Shown here piece after piece: positions 6,572 through 12,187 of a stretch of 12,187 nt of DNA; the stretch's first letter is position 1, and each line of letters opens with the position of its first letter. The notes beneath the pieces were generated by a model. The model had not been told where the DNA came from. It was given only the letters and a program-made list of their open reading frames with translations, and searched no databases. Source of the DNA: RGIG2206 sp045577615. Its GTDB lineage: Bacteria > Bacillota > Clostridia > Oscillospirales > Acutalibacteraceae. The translations under genes and the position numbers were made by a program. The stretch covers positions 1 to 12,187 of the forward strand of contig JAZNIT010000060.1 in assembly GCA_045577615.1 (NCBI GenBank). The letters are read 5' to 3'.

Positions 6572-7137
6572 AAAGATACTCCTTCCTTAATCAAGTGCTT
6601 TCTCAGCTTTTCCCGTGTGCGAGAAAGCCGAACCGAAACATTATGGTTGCTTGTATGAAAGAGTTCCGCAAGCTCCGAGATCGAATCCGAATGCCAATAA
6701 CGGCGAACAAACATAATTCTGTTTTCCTTGTCCAGAGTTGCAAGAAATTCATCAATGATTCGAGCAACCTCGCCGGCATGGAATTCATCCTCAACAGAGG
6801 TGGAAGCCGGGAAACAGTTTTCCAGTTCGTCAAGTGCGACATCGTAGATACTATTTCGTTTTGCTGCGGTATTTGCGTGATACTTTTTAATAGCAAGATT
6901 ACGAACGATACGACAAATATAACTCAAAAGCGGATTTGGTTTTTGAGGCGGTATTGTATTCCACACTCCGAGATATGCGTCGTTTACGCATTCTTCGGTA
7001 TCCTGCCGATTATTCAGTATGTTGTTTGCTACTCTTGTGCATACAGAGCCGTACTTATTCGATAGTTCAATGATTGCCTGCTCTGAGCGCTCATAGAACA
7101 ACTCAATTATTTTACTATCGTCCAAACTACTCAACAT
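6568..7137 (-). CDS. ECF-family RNA polymerase sigma factor
   Basis: A 189-residue sigma-70 family protein with the two-domain ECF layout. Region 2 spans about 20-88, with RQDTEECVNDAYLGVWNTIPPQKPN (44-68) and LLSYICRIVRNLAIKKY, the core-polymerase and -10 contacts. Region 4 spans about 128-185, with an HTH SISELAELFHTSNHNVSVRLSRTREKLRKHL that reads the -35. The linker lacks region 3, as expected. It is followed by an overlapping anti-sigma gene, so it should direct a regulon answering an envelope or other outside signal, probably including its own operon. The ribosome binding site GAGG lies eight bases before ATG 7137. The regulon cannot be read from this window. Confidence 0.9.
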   Translation of the reverse strand: MLSSLDDSKIIELFYERSEQAIIELSNKYGSVCTRVANNILNNRQDTEECVNDAYLGVWNTIPPQKPNPLLSYICRIVRNLAIKKYHANTAAKRNSIYDVALDELENCFPASTSVEDEFHAGEVARIIDEFLATLDKENRIMFVRRYWHSDSISELAELFHTSNHNVSVRLSRTREKLRKHLIKEGVSL

Positions 7138-7195
7138 CCTTTCTGCCTCATCTTTATACTACGGTTTTGGGAACAAATATCTCATGTTATTTTAA

Positions 7196-7224
7196 ATTAT
7201 ATCAAAAAAATATGTCTATTTCCA
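7196..7224 (-). promoter_or_regulatory. Possible promoter of the sigma/anti-sigma operon
   Basis: On the minus strand: TGGAAA (7219-7224), a 17-base spacer and a perfect TATAAT (7196-7201), about 59 bases before the start codon. The -35 is poor for the housekeeping sigma factor; an additional ECF-type autoregulated promoter is possible but not visible as a known motif. Confidence 0.45.
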
Positions 7225-7390
7225 CCTATATAAAAACTGCAATACAAGACTCCCGAACAGAAGGAAGAGGAATATGCCTTGAAATTAGCGGATTTATGAG
7301 ACACATGCAGATAGACTGAGGGGTTCGAAAAGGTTTGTTTTTCAATCTTCTAATTGCCGAATTTGAGTTTTTCTGTTTTTAGTCCAGTTG
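7225..7390. other. Non-coding stretch between the sigma promoter and tRNA-Ser terminators
   Basis: No complete gene is seen. A short plus-strand frame at about 7239-7304 would read TPEQKEEEYALKLADL followed by a stop, looking like the tail of a longer helical protein but without a start, ribosome binding site or upstream part. It may be a remnant of a lost gene or chance. The rest is AT-rich with no motif I can name. Confidence 0.3.
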
Positions 7391-7423
7391 ACAAAAAGAA
7401 AATGCGACCTCGAAAAGCCGCAT
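7391..7423 (-). terminator. Second terminator downstream of tRNA-Ser
   Basis: On the minus strand, a 7-bp stem ATGCGGC/GTCGCAT (7417-7423 with 7402-7408, one G-T pair) is followed by TTTTCTTTTTGT. It lies about 75 bases past the tRNA and could back up the first terminator. Confidence 0.55.
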
Positions 7424-7442
7424 AAATACTGGGTTTTATAAT

Positions 7443-7489
7443 AAAAACACCATTGAGTCTGAACTTGAGGGTTCAGATTTCAATGGTGT
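7443..7489 (-). terminator. Terminator of tRNA-Ser
   Basis: On the minus strand, a 10-bp outer stem (7480-7489 with 7447-7456) and a 7-bp inner stem (7471-7477 with 7458-7464) are separated by a small internal loop and followed by TTTTTATTAT. It begins eight bases after the encoded CCA of the tRNA. Confidence 0.85.
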
Positions 7490-7496
7490 CTTTAGA

Positions 7497-7585
7497 TGGC
7501 GGAGACGGCGAGATTCGAACTCGCGGGGGATTGCTCCCTAACTGATTTCGAGTCAGCCCCGTTATGACCACTTCGATACGTCTCC
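7497..7585 (-). tRNA. tRNA-Ser, anticodon CGA
   Basis: A full class II tRNA on the minus strand. The acceptor stem is GGAGACG/CGTCTCC, with discriminator G and an encoded CCA (7497-7499). The anticodon stem GCTGA/TCAGT closes the loop CTCGAAA, giving anticodon CGA, which reads UCG serine codons. A long variable arm with a GGGAG/CCCCC-type stem, typical of serine tRNAs, and a T-arm GCGAG-TTCGAAT-CTCGC complete it. A near -10 (TATACT, 7608-7613) lies just upstream but lacks a clear -35; a much stronger promoter lies at 7813-7841, before the split tRNA copy. Confidence 0.95.
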
Positions 7586-7635
7586 GTGTATGTTAAACTC
7601 AATTTAGAGTATAACGAATTATTCAATTTTTACCG

Positions 7636-7777
7636 AACGGGGCGCCCCGTTATGTCCTGTTGCGGTGCCAGAAATTTTTTAACACTGCCGTGTAAAAATT
7701 TCGACCGCGGCTGCTCCTTATGCCTCGCTTCATCTGCCACCGGCAGCGCTCGGCAACGTCCCTACTTCGATACGTCT
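7636..7777 (-). repeat. Split copy of the tRNA-Ser 5' part interrupted by a hairpin-rich insert
   Basis: Two pieces of the tRNA-Ser gene recur here in the same order and orientation: GCCCCGTTATG (7644-7654; in the tRNA 7556-7566) and ACTTCGATACGTCT (7764-7777; in the tRNA 7570-7583). In the tRNA three bases separate them; here 109 bases do. The insert falls in what would be the D-arm. It holds a GAAATTTTT/AAAAATTTC stem (7671-7679, 7694-7702) with ACAC/GTGT inside, a CTGCC/GGCAG hairpin near 7734-7746, and GTTGC/GCAAC near its ends (7659-7663, 7753-7757). A 16-base perfect palindrome, AACGGGGCGCCCCGTT (7636-7651), adjoins. Tandem tRNA duplication followed by insertion of a palindromic repeat is the simplest reading. 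Confidence 0.6.
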
Positions 7778-7812
7778 TCGAATATAAACTGCCCGTTGTG
7801 GGCACAGGTTGT

Positions 7813-7841
7813 ATTGTACCACACAAACAGGCAGATGTCAA
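7813..7841 (-). promoter_or_regulatory. Near-consensus promoter reading toward tRNA-Ser
   Basis: On the minus strand: perfect TTGACA (7836-7841), a 17-base spacer and TACAAT (7813-7818), with TGG just before the -10 (extended -10). It lies directly after the uracil-DNA glycosylase stop codon and about 220 bases before the tRNA. Its transcript would start near 7806, begin with a TGCCC/GGGCA hairpin (7790-7804), run through the split tRNA copy, then reach tRNA-Ser. Confidence 0.75.
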
Positions 7842-7852
7842 CTTTGTTTTGG

Positions 7853-8431
7853 CTACTCAAAATCCTCCGACCAGAGCCCAAGCTCACGCATTTTTTCGCG
7901 CAACGAGATAAAATCCAGCAGGGCATCGGGTTTTTGATTGGGGTTGCGCAGCAGCGCCGCAGGGTGATAGGTGCCCATCATCCAGAACGGGCCTTTTTTA
8001 ATCCACTCACCGTGCTGACGGGTGACTTTAAAATCCTTGTCAATCATACGGCAGGCAGAAATTCTGCCCAGGCAAACGATAATCTGTGGCTGAAGCAACC
8101 TTGTTTGCTGCCTTAAAAAATTGATGCAGCAGTCAATCTCTGCCTCGGCGGGGTCTCGGTTTTGTGGCGGTCGGCACTTAACCATATTGGCGATGTAAAC
8201 CTTGCTCCGCTTAAGGCCTACCGCCTCAAGATAGCGGTCAAGCAGCTGACCTGCAGGGCCAACAAAGGGCTCGCCTGCCAAATCCTCCTTTTCGCCGGGC
8301 CCCTCCCCAACAAAAAGCACCTTGGATGAGGTATCGCCCACACCAAAAACCACGTTGGTTCTGCCCTCGCAAAGCGGGCAAGCGGTGCAGGCTAAGCATT
8401 CGTTTTTCAGTTGTTGCCAAGTATCACTCAT
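7853..8431 (-). CDS. Uracil-DNA glycosylase, family 4-like with iron-sulfur cluster
   Basis: A 192-residue enzyme of the uracil-DNA glycosylase superfamily that removes uracil from DNA in base-excision repair. Motif A is GEGPGEKED at 43-50, followed by EPFVGPAGQLLD; the middle motif NMVKCRPPQNRDP is at 82-94; motif B TYHPAALLRNP at 154-164 carries the catalytic-site histidine H156. Cysteines C15, C18, C86 and C101 or C102 fit the 4Fe-4S cluster pattern of family 4; three further cysteines near the N-terminus (C12, C21) and C102 make exact ligands uncertain. AAAGGAT before ATG 8431 supports the start. It lies 18 bases behind a broken secreted-protein gene and probably shares that gene's promoter. 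Confidence 0.9.
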   Translation of the reverse strand: MSDTWQQLKNECLACTACPLCEGRTNVVFGVGDTSSKVLFVGEGPGEKEDLAGEPFVGPAGQLLDRYLEAVGLKRSKVYIANMVKCRPPQNRDPAEAEIDCCINFLRQQTRLLQPQIIVCLGRISACRMIDKDFKVTRQHGEWIKKGPFWMMGTYHPAALLRNPNQKPDALLDFISLREKMRELGLWSEDFE

Positions 8432-8449
8432 AAAATCAATCCTTTTAAC

Positions 8450-8732
8450 TTACCAGGTGGCAAGAGAATTATCAAGTGTCATAGTGTAGTCATAGAGCCT
8501 GATAAGCTCGCTGGCGGTAATAATAGCATATCCCTCCCAATAATCCAGGGTAAAAGATCCTGCAAAGCTGTGACGGTGTTATCGTTGTTGGTGTAGTCGT
8601 GGAGGAGGTACAACTTGCCGTTTGAAATAGTATTCTTAACAGCGTCAAAGGATTTGCTGCGTTTGCGCTCGTAGGAGCAACGCAAGCGAAAATTAAAGCA
8701 AGGGTTAAAATCAAAGATAAAAATTTTTTCAT
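8450..8732 (-). pseudogene. Broken secreted polysaccharide-deacetylase-like gene
   Basis: The start is intact: CAGGAG before ATG 8732 and a clear signal peptide MKKFLSLILTLALIFACVAPTSANA (to about 8658). Reading then shifts frame: from about 8655 a second frame gives SFDAVKNTISNGKLYLLHDYTNNDNTVTALQD, and near 8550 a third frame gives TLDYWEGYAIITASELIRLYDYTMTLDNSLATW and a stop at 8450-8452. LLHD followed later by GYAIITASEL matches the C-terminal end of NodB-type polysaccharide deacetylases (usual form ILLHD...GYxFVTxSEL). The catalytic core between signal peptide and LLHD is missing, so the gene has at least one large deletion and two frameshifts. The family call rests on this short tail only. 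Confidence 0.6.
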
Positions 8733-8757
8733 TTTTATTTCTCCTGTATATAACATC

Positions 8758-8786
8758 ATTATACACCATCAAAATTCACTAAACAA
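8758..8786 (-). promoter_or_regulatory. Promoter of the broken gene and probably the glycosylase
   Basis: On the minus strand: TTGTTT (8781-8786), a 17-base spacer and perfect TATAAT (8758-8763), about 26 bases before ATG 8732. The -35 matches only at TTG. No better promoter is seen before the glycosylase gene. Confidence 0.6.
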
Positions 8787-8821
8787 CTATGATTTAGCAC
8801 AAAAAAGAGCTACGTAATTTG

Positions 8822-8861
8822 ATATATAATACAAAATGGCATCTCACACGAGATGCCATTT
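8822..8861 (-). terminator. Terminator of the flavodiiron-rubredoxin operon
   Basis: A perfect 12-bp stem (8850-8861 with 8834-8845) with a four-base loop lies four bases past the rubredoxin stop codon on the minus strand. The tail TTTTGTATTATATATC is AT-rich rather than pure T. Confidence 0.75.
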
Positions 8862-8865
8862 ATAA

Positions 8866-9024
8866 TTATTCTGCTTTGCTGAACATATCTTTGCCAACAC
8901 CGCAAAGGGGGCAAACGAAATCGTCGGGCAAATCCTCAAACTTGGTACCGGGGGCAATGCCCTCGTCAGGCAGACCGGCGGCCTCGTCATATTCCCAACC
9001 GCATACATCACATGTGTATTTCAT
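8866..9024 (-). CDS. Rubredoxin
   Basis: A 52-residue rubredoxin, MKYTCDVCGWEYDEAAGLPDEGIAPGTKFEDLPDDFVCPLCGVGKDMFSKAE in outline, with the single-iron site made by C5, C8, C38 and C41. Both CxxCG and CPLCGVGKD motifs and the usual length are present. Rubredoxins carry single electrons in the cytoplasm. It starts 23 bases after the flavodiiron gene with AAAGGAG before ATG, so the two form one operon. A natural reading is that it brings electrons to the flavodiiron protein, although that protein has its own fused rubredoxin domain. Confidence 0.95.
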   Translation of the reverse strand: MKYTCDVCGWEYDEAAGLPDEGIAPGTKFEDLPDDFVCPLCGVGKDMFSKAE

Positions 9025-9047
9025 AATAAAGGCTCCTTTCACAGATT

Positions 9048-10832
9048 TTATTTTATTTGCTCAAAGTCCTCGCGACCGTGCTTGCAAAGGGGGCAAACAA
9101 AATCCTCGGGCAAGTCACCCTCGTGAACATAACCGCAGATTTTGCACACCCAGCCTTTTTTGCCGTTGATCTGAGGCTTAGGCTTAATGTTAGCGTGGTA
9201 GTAGTCATAGGTCATACTTGCCTTGTTAGACACAACCTTCGATTCTACTACAGAGCAGATGAACATTCCGTGGGAGTCCAAATCCACCACCTGCTCAACC
9301 TTGAGAGAAATAACCGAGTTGATGTAATCGCTAAGCGCAACCAATCCGTTGGCAGTGCGAGTGATTTCCATACCTTCAAACTTGTCCACAGTGCGGCCGC
9401 TCCTGAAGCCGAAATTCTCAAAAACAGAGAAGGGAGCAGCCACAGTAAGACAGTTGATGTTCATAACACCTGTTTTGCAAACAATATTATATGAATAATT
9501 CTGCTTATTTATGCACACGGCGATTCGGTTTGGATTGTCGCTGACCTGAGATACGGTGTTAATGATTAGGCCGTTGTCTTTGCGACCGTCAAGGGTGGTG
9601 GCCACATACAAGCCATATCCGATTTTAAACATAGCGGTGGGGTCGGTGGTCGCTGCTGCAGGAGTATAGCCTGCGCACAGCTCGTCGGCAAGTGTCTCAA
9701 TCTGCTCTTTGTTTTGAGCATTCATTGTAGATTTGATTGAAACAGTGTTTTCGGCAAACTCAATGTTTTTGCAGCCCTCCAAAATGCCGCGCATTTTTTT
9801 GGCGGCCATAGGAGCCCAGGTGCCGTTTTCAACAAAGGCCACCTTTTTGTTTTGAAAATTGCGCTCCACAAGGCGATGCAAAAAGTCGTTCATAAAGGGG
9901 AAGATGCCGCCGTCATAGGTAGTGGTGGCAAATATGATTTTGCCGTAGCGGAAGGCGTCCTCAACATTTTCGGCCATATCCGAGCGGGCAAGGTCGCTCA
10001 CAACCACCTTGGGGCAGCCCTTTTGGCGCAGCTTGTCGGCAAGCAGATTAACCGCCTTTTTGGTGTTGCCGTAAACCGAGGTATAGGCAATCATAATGCC
10101 CTCGCTCTCGGTGCCGTAGGATGACCAAATATCGTAAAGATTGATGTAATAATCAAGATTTTCGTTAAGCACAGGGCCGTGCAAGGGACAAATTGCTTCT
10201 ATGGGCAGTCCCTTGGCCTTTTTAAGCAGAGTCTGCACCTGAGCGCCGTATTTGCCAACAATGCCAAAGTAGTACCTGCGAGCCTCGCAAGCCCAATCCT
10301 CGTCGACGTCAAGAGCGCCGAACTTGCCAAAGCCATCGGCAGAAAAGAGAATTTTGTCAGCCACGTCATAGGTCACCATAACCTCGGGCCAATGAACCAT
10401 GGGGGCAAAAACAAAGCAAAGGGTGTGCTTGCCAAGGCAAAGGGTGTCGGCATCGGTTACAACCACCTGCCTGTCCTCATAAGTCTCGCCAAAGAACTGA
10501 CTTATCATAGCAAAGGTCTTAGCGTTGCCAACGATTTTAGCGTTGGGATAGGTCTTCATAAAGGCGGCAATGTTGGCCGAATGGTCGGGCTCCATATGCT
10601 GCACAATAAGATAGTCGGGCTTGCGATTGCCAAGGGCCTCGGTGATATTGTCCAGCCATTGATGGGTAAAGCGTCCGTCAACCGAATCCATAACGGCAAC
10701 CTGCTCGTCCTTAATAATATAAGAGTTGTAGGCCATACCGTTGGGCACATCGTACTGACCCTCAAAAAGGTCTATATCGTGGTCGTTAACGCCGACGTAA
10801 ATGACGTCATCGGTAATATTAAAAATGCTCAT
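9048..10832 (-). CDS. Flavodiiron protein fused to flavin reductase and rubredoxin domains
   Basis: A 594-residue, four-domain enzyme. Residues 1-240 form the metallo-beta-lactamase-like diiron domain with ligands H79, E81, D83, H84, H147, D166 and H218 (HMEPDH, PMVHWPE, SADGFG, PLHGP). Residues 245-390 are a flavodoxin domain with the FMN loop TSVYGNT. Residues about 400-550 are a flavin-reductase-like (FMN-binding split barrel) domain. Residues 560-592 are a compact rubredoxin with C563, C566, C580 and C583. The family reduces O2 to water or NO to N2O in anaerobes. Here the electron chain is joined in one polypeptide: flavin reductase, rubredoxin, FMN, diiron site. AAGAGG precedes ATG 10832. 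A separate rubredoxin follows in the operon. O2 versus NO preference cannot be decided. Confidence 0.95.
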   Translation of the reverse strand: MSIFNITDDVIYVGVNDHDIDLFEGQYDVPNGMAYNSYIIKDEQVAVMDSVDGRFTHQWLDNITEALGNRKPDYLIVQHMEPDHSANIAAFMKTYPNAKIVGNAKTFAMISQFFGETYEDRQVVVTDADTLCLGKHTLCFVFAPMVHWPEVMVTYDVADKILFSADGFGKFGALDVDEDWACEARRYYFGIVGKYGAQVQTLLKKAKGLPIEAICPLHGPVLNENLDYYINLYDIWSSYGTESEGIMIAYTSVYGNTKKAVNLLADKLRQKGCPKVVVSDLARSDMAENVEDAFRYGKIIFATTTYDGGIFPFMNDFLHRLVERNFQNKKVAFVENGTWAPMAAKKMRGILEGCKNIEFAENTVSIKSTMNAQNKEQIETLADELCAGYTPAAATTDPTAMFKIGYGLYVATTLDGRKDNGLIINTVSQVSDNPNRIAVCINKQNYSYNIVCKTGVMNINCLTVAAPFSVFENFGFRSGRTVDKFEGMEITRTANGLVALSDYINSVISLKVEQVVDLDSHGMFICSVVESKVVSNKASMTYDYYHANIKPKPQINGKKGWVCKICGYVHEGDLPEDFVCPLCKHGREDFEQIK

Positions 10833-10875
10833 AGCAAACCTCTTTTCATATTATTTTTGACGGTTGTTTAATGTA

Positions 10876-10904
10876 ATTATACATCACCGCCCACCGTTCG
10901 TCAA
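10876..10904 (-). promoter_or_regulatory. Promoter of the flavodiiron-rubredoxin operon
   Basis: On the minus strand: TTGACG (10899-10904), a 17-base spacer and perfect TATAAT (10876-10881), about 44 bases before the start codon. No clear operator was seen in the leader. Confidence 0.8.
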
Positions 10905-10988
10905 TAAAAACAAAGTTGCACTTTAATGCGAGTGACTAAGCAAATGTAAATGTTGCAGTAAGTACGTCCTGCCTGCGGCGGCTCGCCG

Positions 10989-11019
10989 AAAAAAAGCACA
11001 GTATCCGAAGATACTGTGC
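10989..11019 (-). terminator. Terminator of the rpsF-ssb-rpsR operon
   Basis: A perfect 10-bp stem (11010-11019 with 10996-11005) closed by a TTCG tetraloop on the minus strand is followed by seven T's (10989-10995). It lies 12 bases past the rpsR stop codon. Confidence 0.93.
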
Positions 11020-11031
11020 AGTTTGATTTTA

Positions 11032-11283
11032 TCAATCGCAAGAGTAGGGAAGCAGAGCGATCATGCGAGCACGCTTGATAGCAACGGTGAGTGCGCGCTG
11101 ATGGCGAGCACAGGTACCGGTAGCTCTGCGGGAGAGAATCTTGCCTCTCTCAGAGATATATTTGCGAAGACGAGCAATATCCTTGTAATCGATAGACTCT
11201 ACACGGTCAACGCAGAAGTTGCAAACCTTTCTGCGGCCTTTACGGGCACGCATGGGTCTGTCCATCTTTTCAGTCTTTTCCAT
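11032..11283 (-). CDS. rpsR: 30S ribosomal protein S18
   Basis: An 83-residue small-subunit ribosomal protein that binds next to S6 on the platform of the 30S subunit. Typical S18 features: IDYKDIARLRKYISERGKIL (31-50), RRATGT (52-57) and the closing IKRARMIALLPY (69-80). It carries cysteines C21 and C24 plus C58 and H61, which fits the zinc-binding (C+) type of S18 rather than the cysteine-free type. GGAGG stands eight bases before the start codon. It is the last gene of the rpsF-ssb-rpsR operon, the usual order in Firmicutes, and a strong terminator follows. Confidence 0.96.
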   Translation of the reverse strand: MEKTEKMDRPMRARKGRRKVCNFCVDRVESIDYKDIARLRKYISERGKILSRRATGTCARHQRALTVAIKRARMIALLPYSCD

Positions 11284-11341
11284 GAGGTTATCCTCCTTTT
11301 CAAAAATGTAGGTAAGGCAGATAACTGCCTGCGTTTTTTAA

Positions 11342-11764
11342 TTAAAAGGGCAAATCGTCGCCGCCATCAAACTCGGCAAAGTCGGCAGCACCGGCATTGC
11401 TGATTGAAGGAGCGGGCTGTGCATCACGAGAGGTGGGAGCACCGTCACGCTTTGAATCGGCGAAATAAACTTGATCTGCGACAATTTCCCAAGCGCGGCG
11501 CTTGTTGCCGTCGCGATCGGTGTATGAGCGCACCTGAATGGAGCCCTCAACAGCCACCTGCATACCCTTGGTGAAGTACTTGCTGGCGAATTCAGCAGTG
11601 TTGCGCCAAGCGACTATATCGAGAAAGTCGGTAACGCGCTCATCACCGGAGCGAAAATTACGCTCAACTGCCAGGGTAAAGGTGGTAACGGGTATGTTGC
11701 TGGATGTGTGCCTGAGTTCGGGGTTATCGGTCAAGCGACCCATAACGATAGCACGGTTAAGCAT
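11342..11764 (-). CDS. ssb: Single-stranded DNA-binding protein
   Basis: A 140-residue SSB. The OB-fold occupies about 1-105: MLNRAIVMGRLTDNPELR, FTLAVERNF, TDFLDIVAWRNTAEFASKYFTKGMQVAVEGSIQVRSYTDRDGNKRRAWEIVADQVYF. A short flexible linker then leads to the acidic tip GGDDLPF, the docking site for replication and repair partners. SSB coats single-stranded DNA as a tetramer. AAAGGTGG precedes the start. It lies 16 bases behind rpsF and about 58 bases ahead of rpsR, in one operon. The linker is rather short, giving a length below many Firmicutes SSBs (about 150-175 residues). Confidence 0.96.
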   Translation of the reverse strand: MLNRAIVMGRLTDNPELRHTSSNIPVTTFTLAVERNFRSGDERVTDFLDIVAWRNTAEFASKYFTKGMQVAVEGSIQVRSYTDRDGNKRRAWEIVADQVYFADSKRDGAPTSRDAQPAPSISNAGAADFAEFDGGDDLPF

Positions 11765-11780
11765 AGTTTAGCCACCTTTC

Positions 11781-12068
11781 TTACTTCTTGATAATCATAG
11801 AACGCAGAACACCGTCGGTAATACCGAGAACACGGTCAAGCTCTGCAGGGAACTCGGTGTCAGCGGTAAAGTTAACCAACACGTAGTAACCCTCTGACTC
11901 CTTGTTGATGAGGTATGCAAGTCTGCGCTTGCCCCACTCGTCAACGGAAACGTCAGTAGCATTTTCGGTAATCATGGTCTTGAATTTCTCAACAAGAGCG
12001 GCAGTTGCCTCTTCACCTTGTTTAACAGAAAAAACCATAACAATCTCGTATGCGTTGCTGATTGCCAT
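11781..12068 (-). CDS. rpsF: 30S ribosomal protein S6
   Basis: A 95-residue S6 protein, partner of S18 on the 30S platform. Family features: YEIVMVFSVKQGEEATAALVEKFKTMI at the N-terminus, VDEWGKRRLAYLINKESEGYYVLVNFTAD in the middle, and ELDRVLGITDGVLRSMIIKK at the end. The frame stays open upstream, but ATG 12068 is chosen because AAGGAGGTG stands six bases before it and the protein then begins as S6 proteins do. It heads the rpsF-ssb-rpsR operon, with a leader of about 75 bases and a good promoter. Confidence 0.96.
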   Translation of the reverse strand: MAISNAYEIVMVFSVKQGEEATAALVEKFKTMITENATDVSVDEWGKRRLAYLINKESEGYYVLVNFTADTEFPAELDRVLGITDGVLRSMIIKK

Positions 12069-12096
12069 TCTGTTGCACCTCCTTATGGACATTAGA

Positions 12097-12117
12097 CCCT
12101 CTACTGAGAGTAAGGGG
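12097..12117 (-). promoter_or_regulatory. Leader stem-loop upstream of rpsF
   Basis: In the rpsF leader the minus strand can fold CCC...TACT/AGTA...GGG with a CTC loop and a small internal mismatch. Known rpsF leaders bind the S6:S18 complex through a stem-loop with an unpaired CCG; no CCG is visible here, so autoregulation of that kind is only a possibility. Confidence 0.3.
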
Positions 12118-12148
12118 AACCTGCATAGTCGATTTACAGGCAAAGTAC

Positions 12149-12177
12149 ATAATATCACACATTTGTCAACAAGTCAA
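12149..12177 (-). promoter_or_regulatory. Promoter of the rpsF-ssb-rpsR operon
   Basis: On the minus strand: TTGACT (12172-12177), a 17-base spacer and TATTAT (12149-12154) with TGA before it, matching the extended -10. A second TTGACA at about 12163-12168 is too close to that -10 to pair with it. Transcription would start about 75 bases before ATG 12068. Confidence 0.8.
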
Positions 12178-12187
12178 GGACTAATTT

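Noticed and set aside
8447..8475. TTGATA-17-TAAGTT as a dedicated promoter of the glycosylase gene
   Set aside because: Transcription would start inside the ribosome binding site, and the -10 is poor.
10179..10871. Long plus-strand open frame opposite the flavodiiron gene
   Set aside because: Antisense shadow of a gene with complete catalytic motifs.
10976..10988. CGGCG/CGCCG hairpin beyond the rpsR terminator
   Set aside because: Short, in a spacer, without a T-tract or repeat partner in the window; likely incidental.
12097..12117. Classical S6:S18-binding leader motif
   Set aside because: The required unpaired CCG is not present; only a plain hairpin is listed.

Overview
The window looks like a chromosomal piece from an anaerobic Gram-positive bacterium of the class Clostridia, most likely an Oscillospirales/Ruminococcaceae-type gut organism. 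This rests on strong Shine-Dalgarno sequences (GGAG/GGAGG) before nearly every gene, TTGACA/TATAAT-type promoters with 17-base spacers, an rpsF-ssb-rpsR operon, oxygen-detoxifying flavodiiron and rubredoxin genes, and a Clostridia-style ECF sigma/anti-sigma pair. The taxonomic call is inference; no rRNA gene is present.

Layout, left to right. Positions 1-165 hold hairpin-rich intergenic DNA. A membrane protein with a degenerate J-domain (minus, 170-856) is divergent from a tiny Cro/CI-type regulator (plus, 954-1154). They share a promoter region with a direct repeat that could be an operator. A two-way terminator separates the regulator from tcdA (minus, 1187-1870), the tRNA t6A dehydratase. 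A plus-strand block follows: an ABC exporter half-transporter (2076-3941), a small ECF-S-like membrane protein (3962-4480), and an SPFH/stomatin protein with its own promoter and terminator (4583-5521).

Positions 5565-5751 hold a palindromic element whose left end copies 16 bases of the tRNA-Ser 3' end, then a terminator for the next operon. That operon (minus, 7137 to 5882) encodes an ECF sigma factor and its membrane-anchored anti-sigma partner, overlapping by ATGA. Next come tRNA-Ser(CGA) (minus, 7497-7585) with two downstream terminators, and upstream of it a split copy of the tRNA's own 5' part interrupted by a 109-base hairpin-rich insert, under a near-consensus promoter. A family 4-like uracil-DNA glycosylase (7853-8431) and a broken secreted polysaccharide-deacetylase-like gene (8450-8732) follow.

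The right part is minus-strand. A four-domain flavodiiron protein (9048-10832) is followed by a stand-alone rubredoxin (8866-9024) in one operon, probably an O2- or NO-reducing stress system. At the edge, rpsF-ssb-rpsR (12068 to 11032) has its promoter, leader and terminator. Most genes are housekeeping. The least explained parts are the tRNA-Ser-related palindromic elements at 5565-5710 and 7636-7777, and the J-domain/HTH pair.
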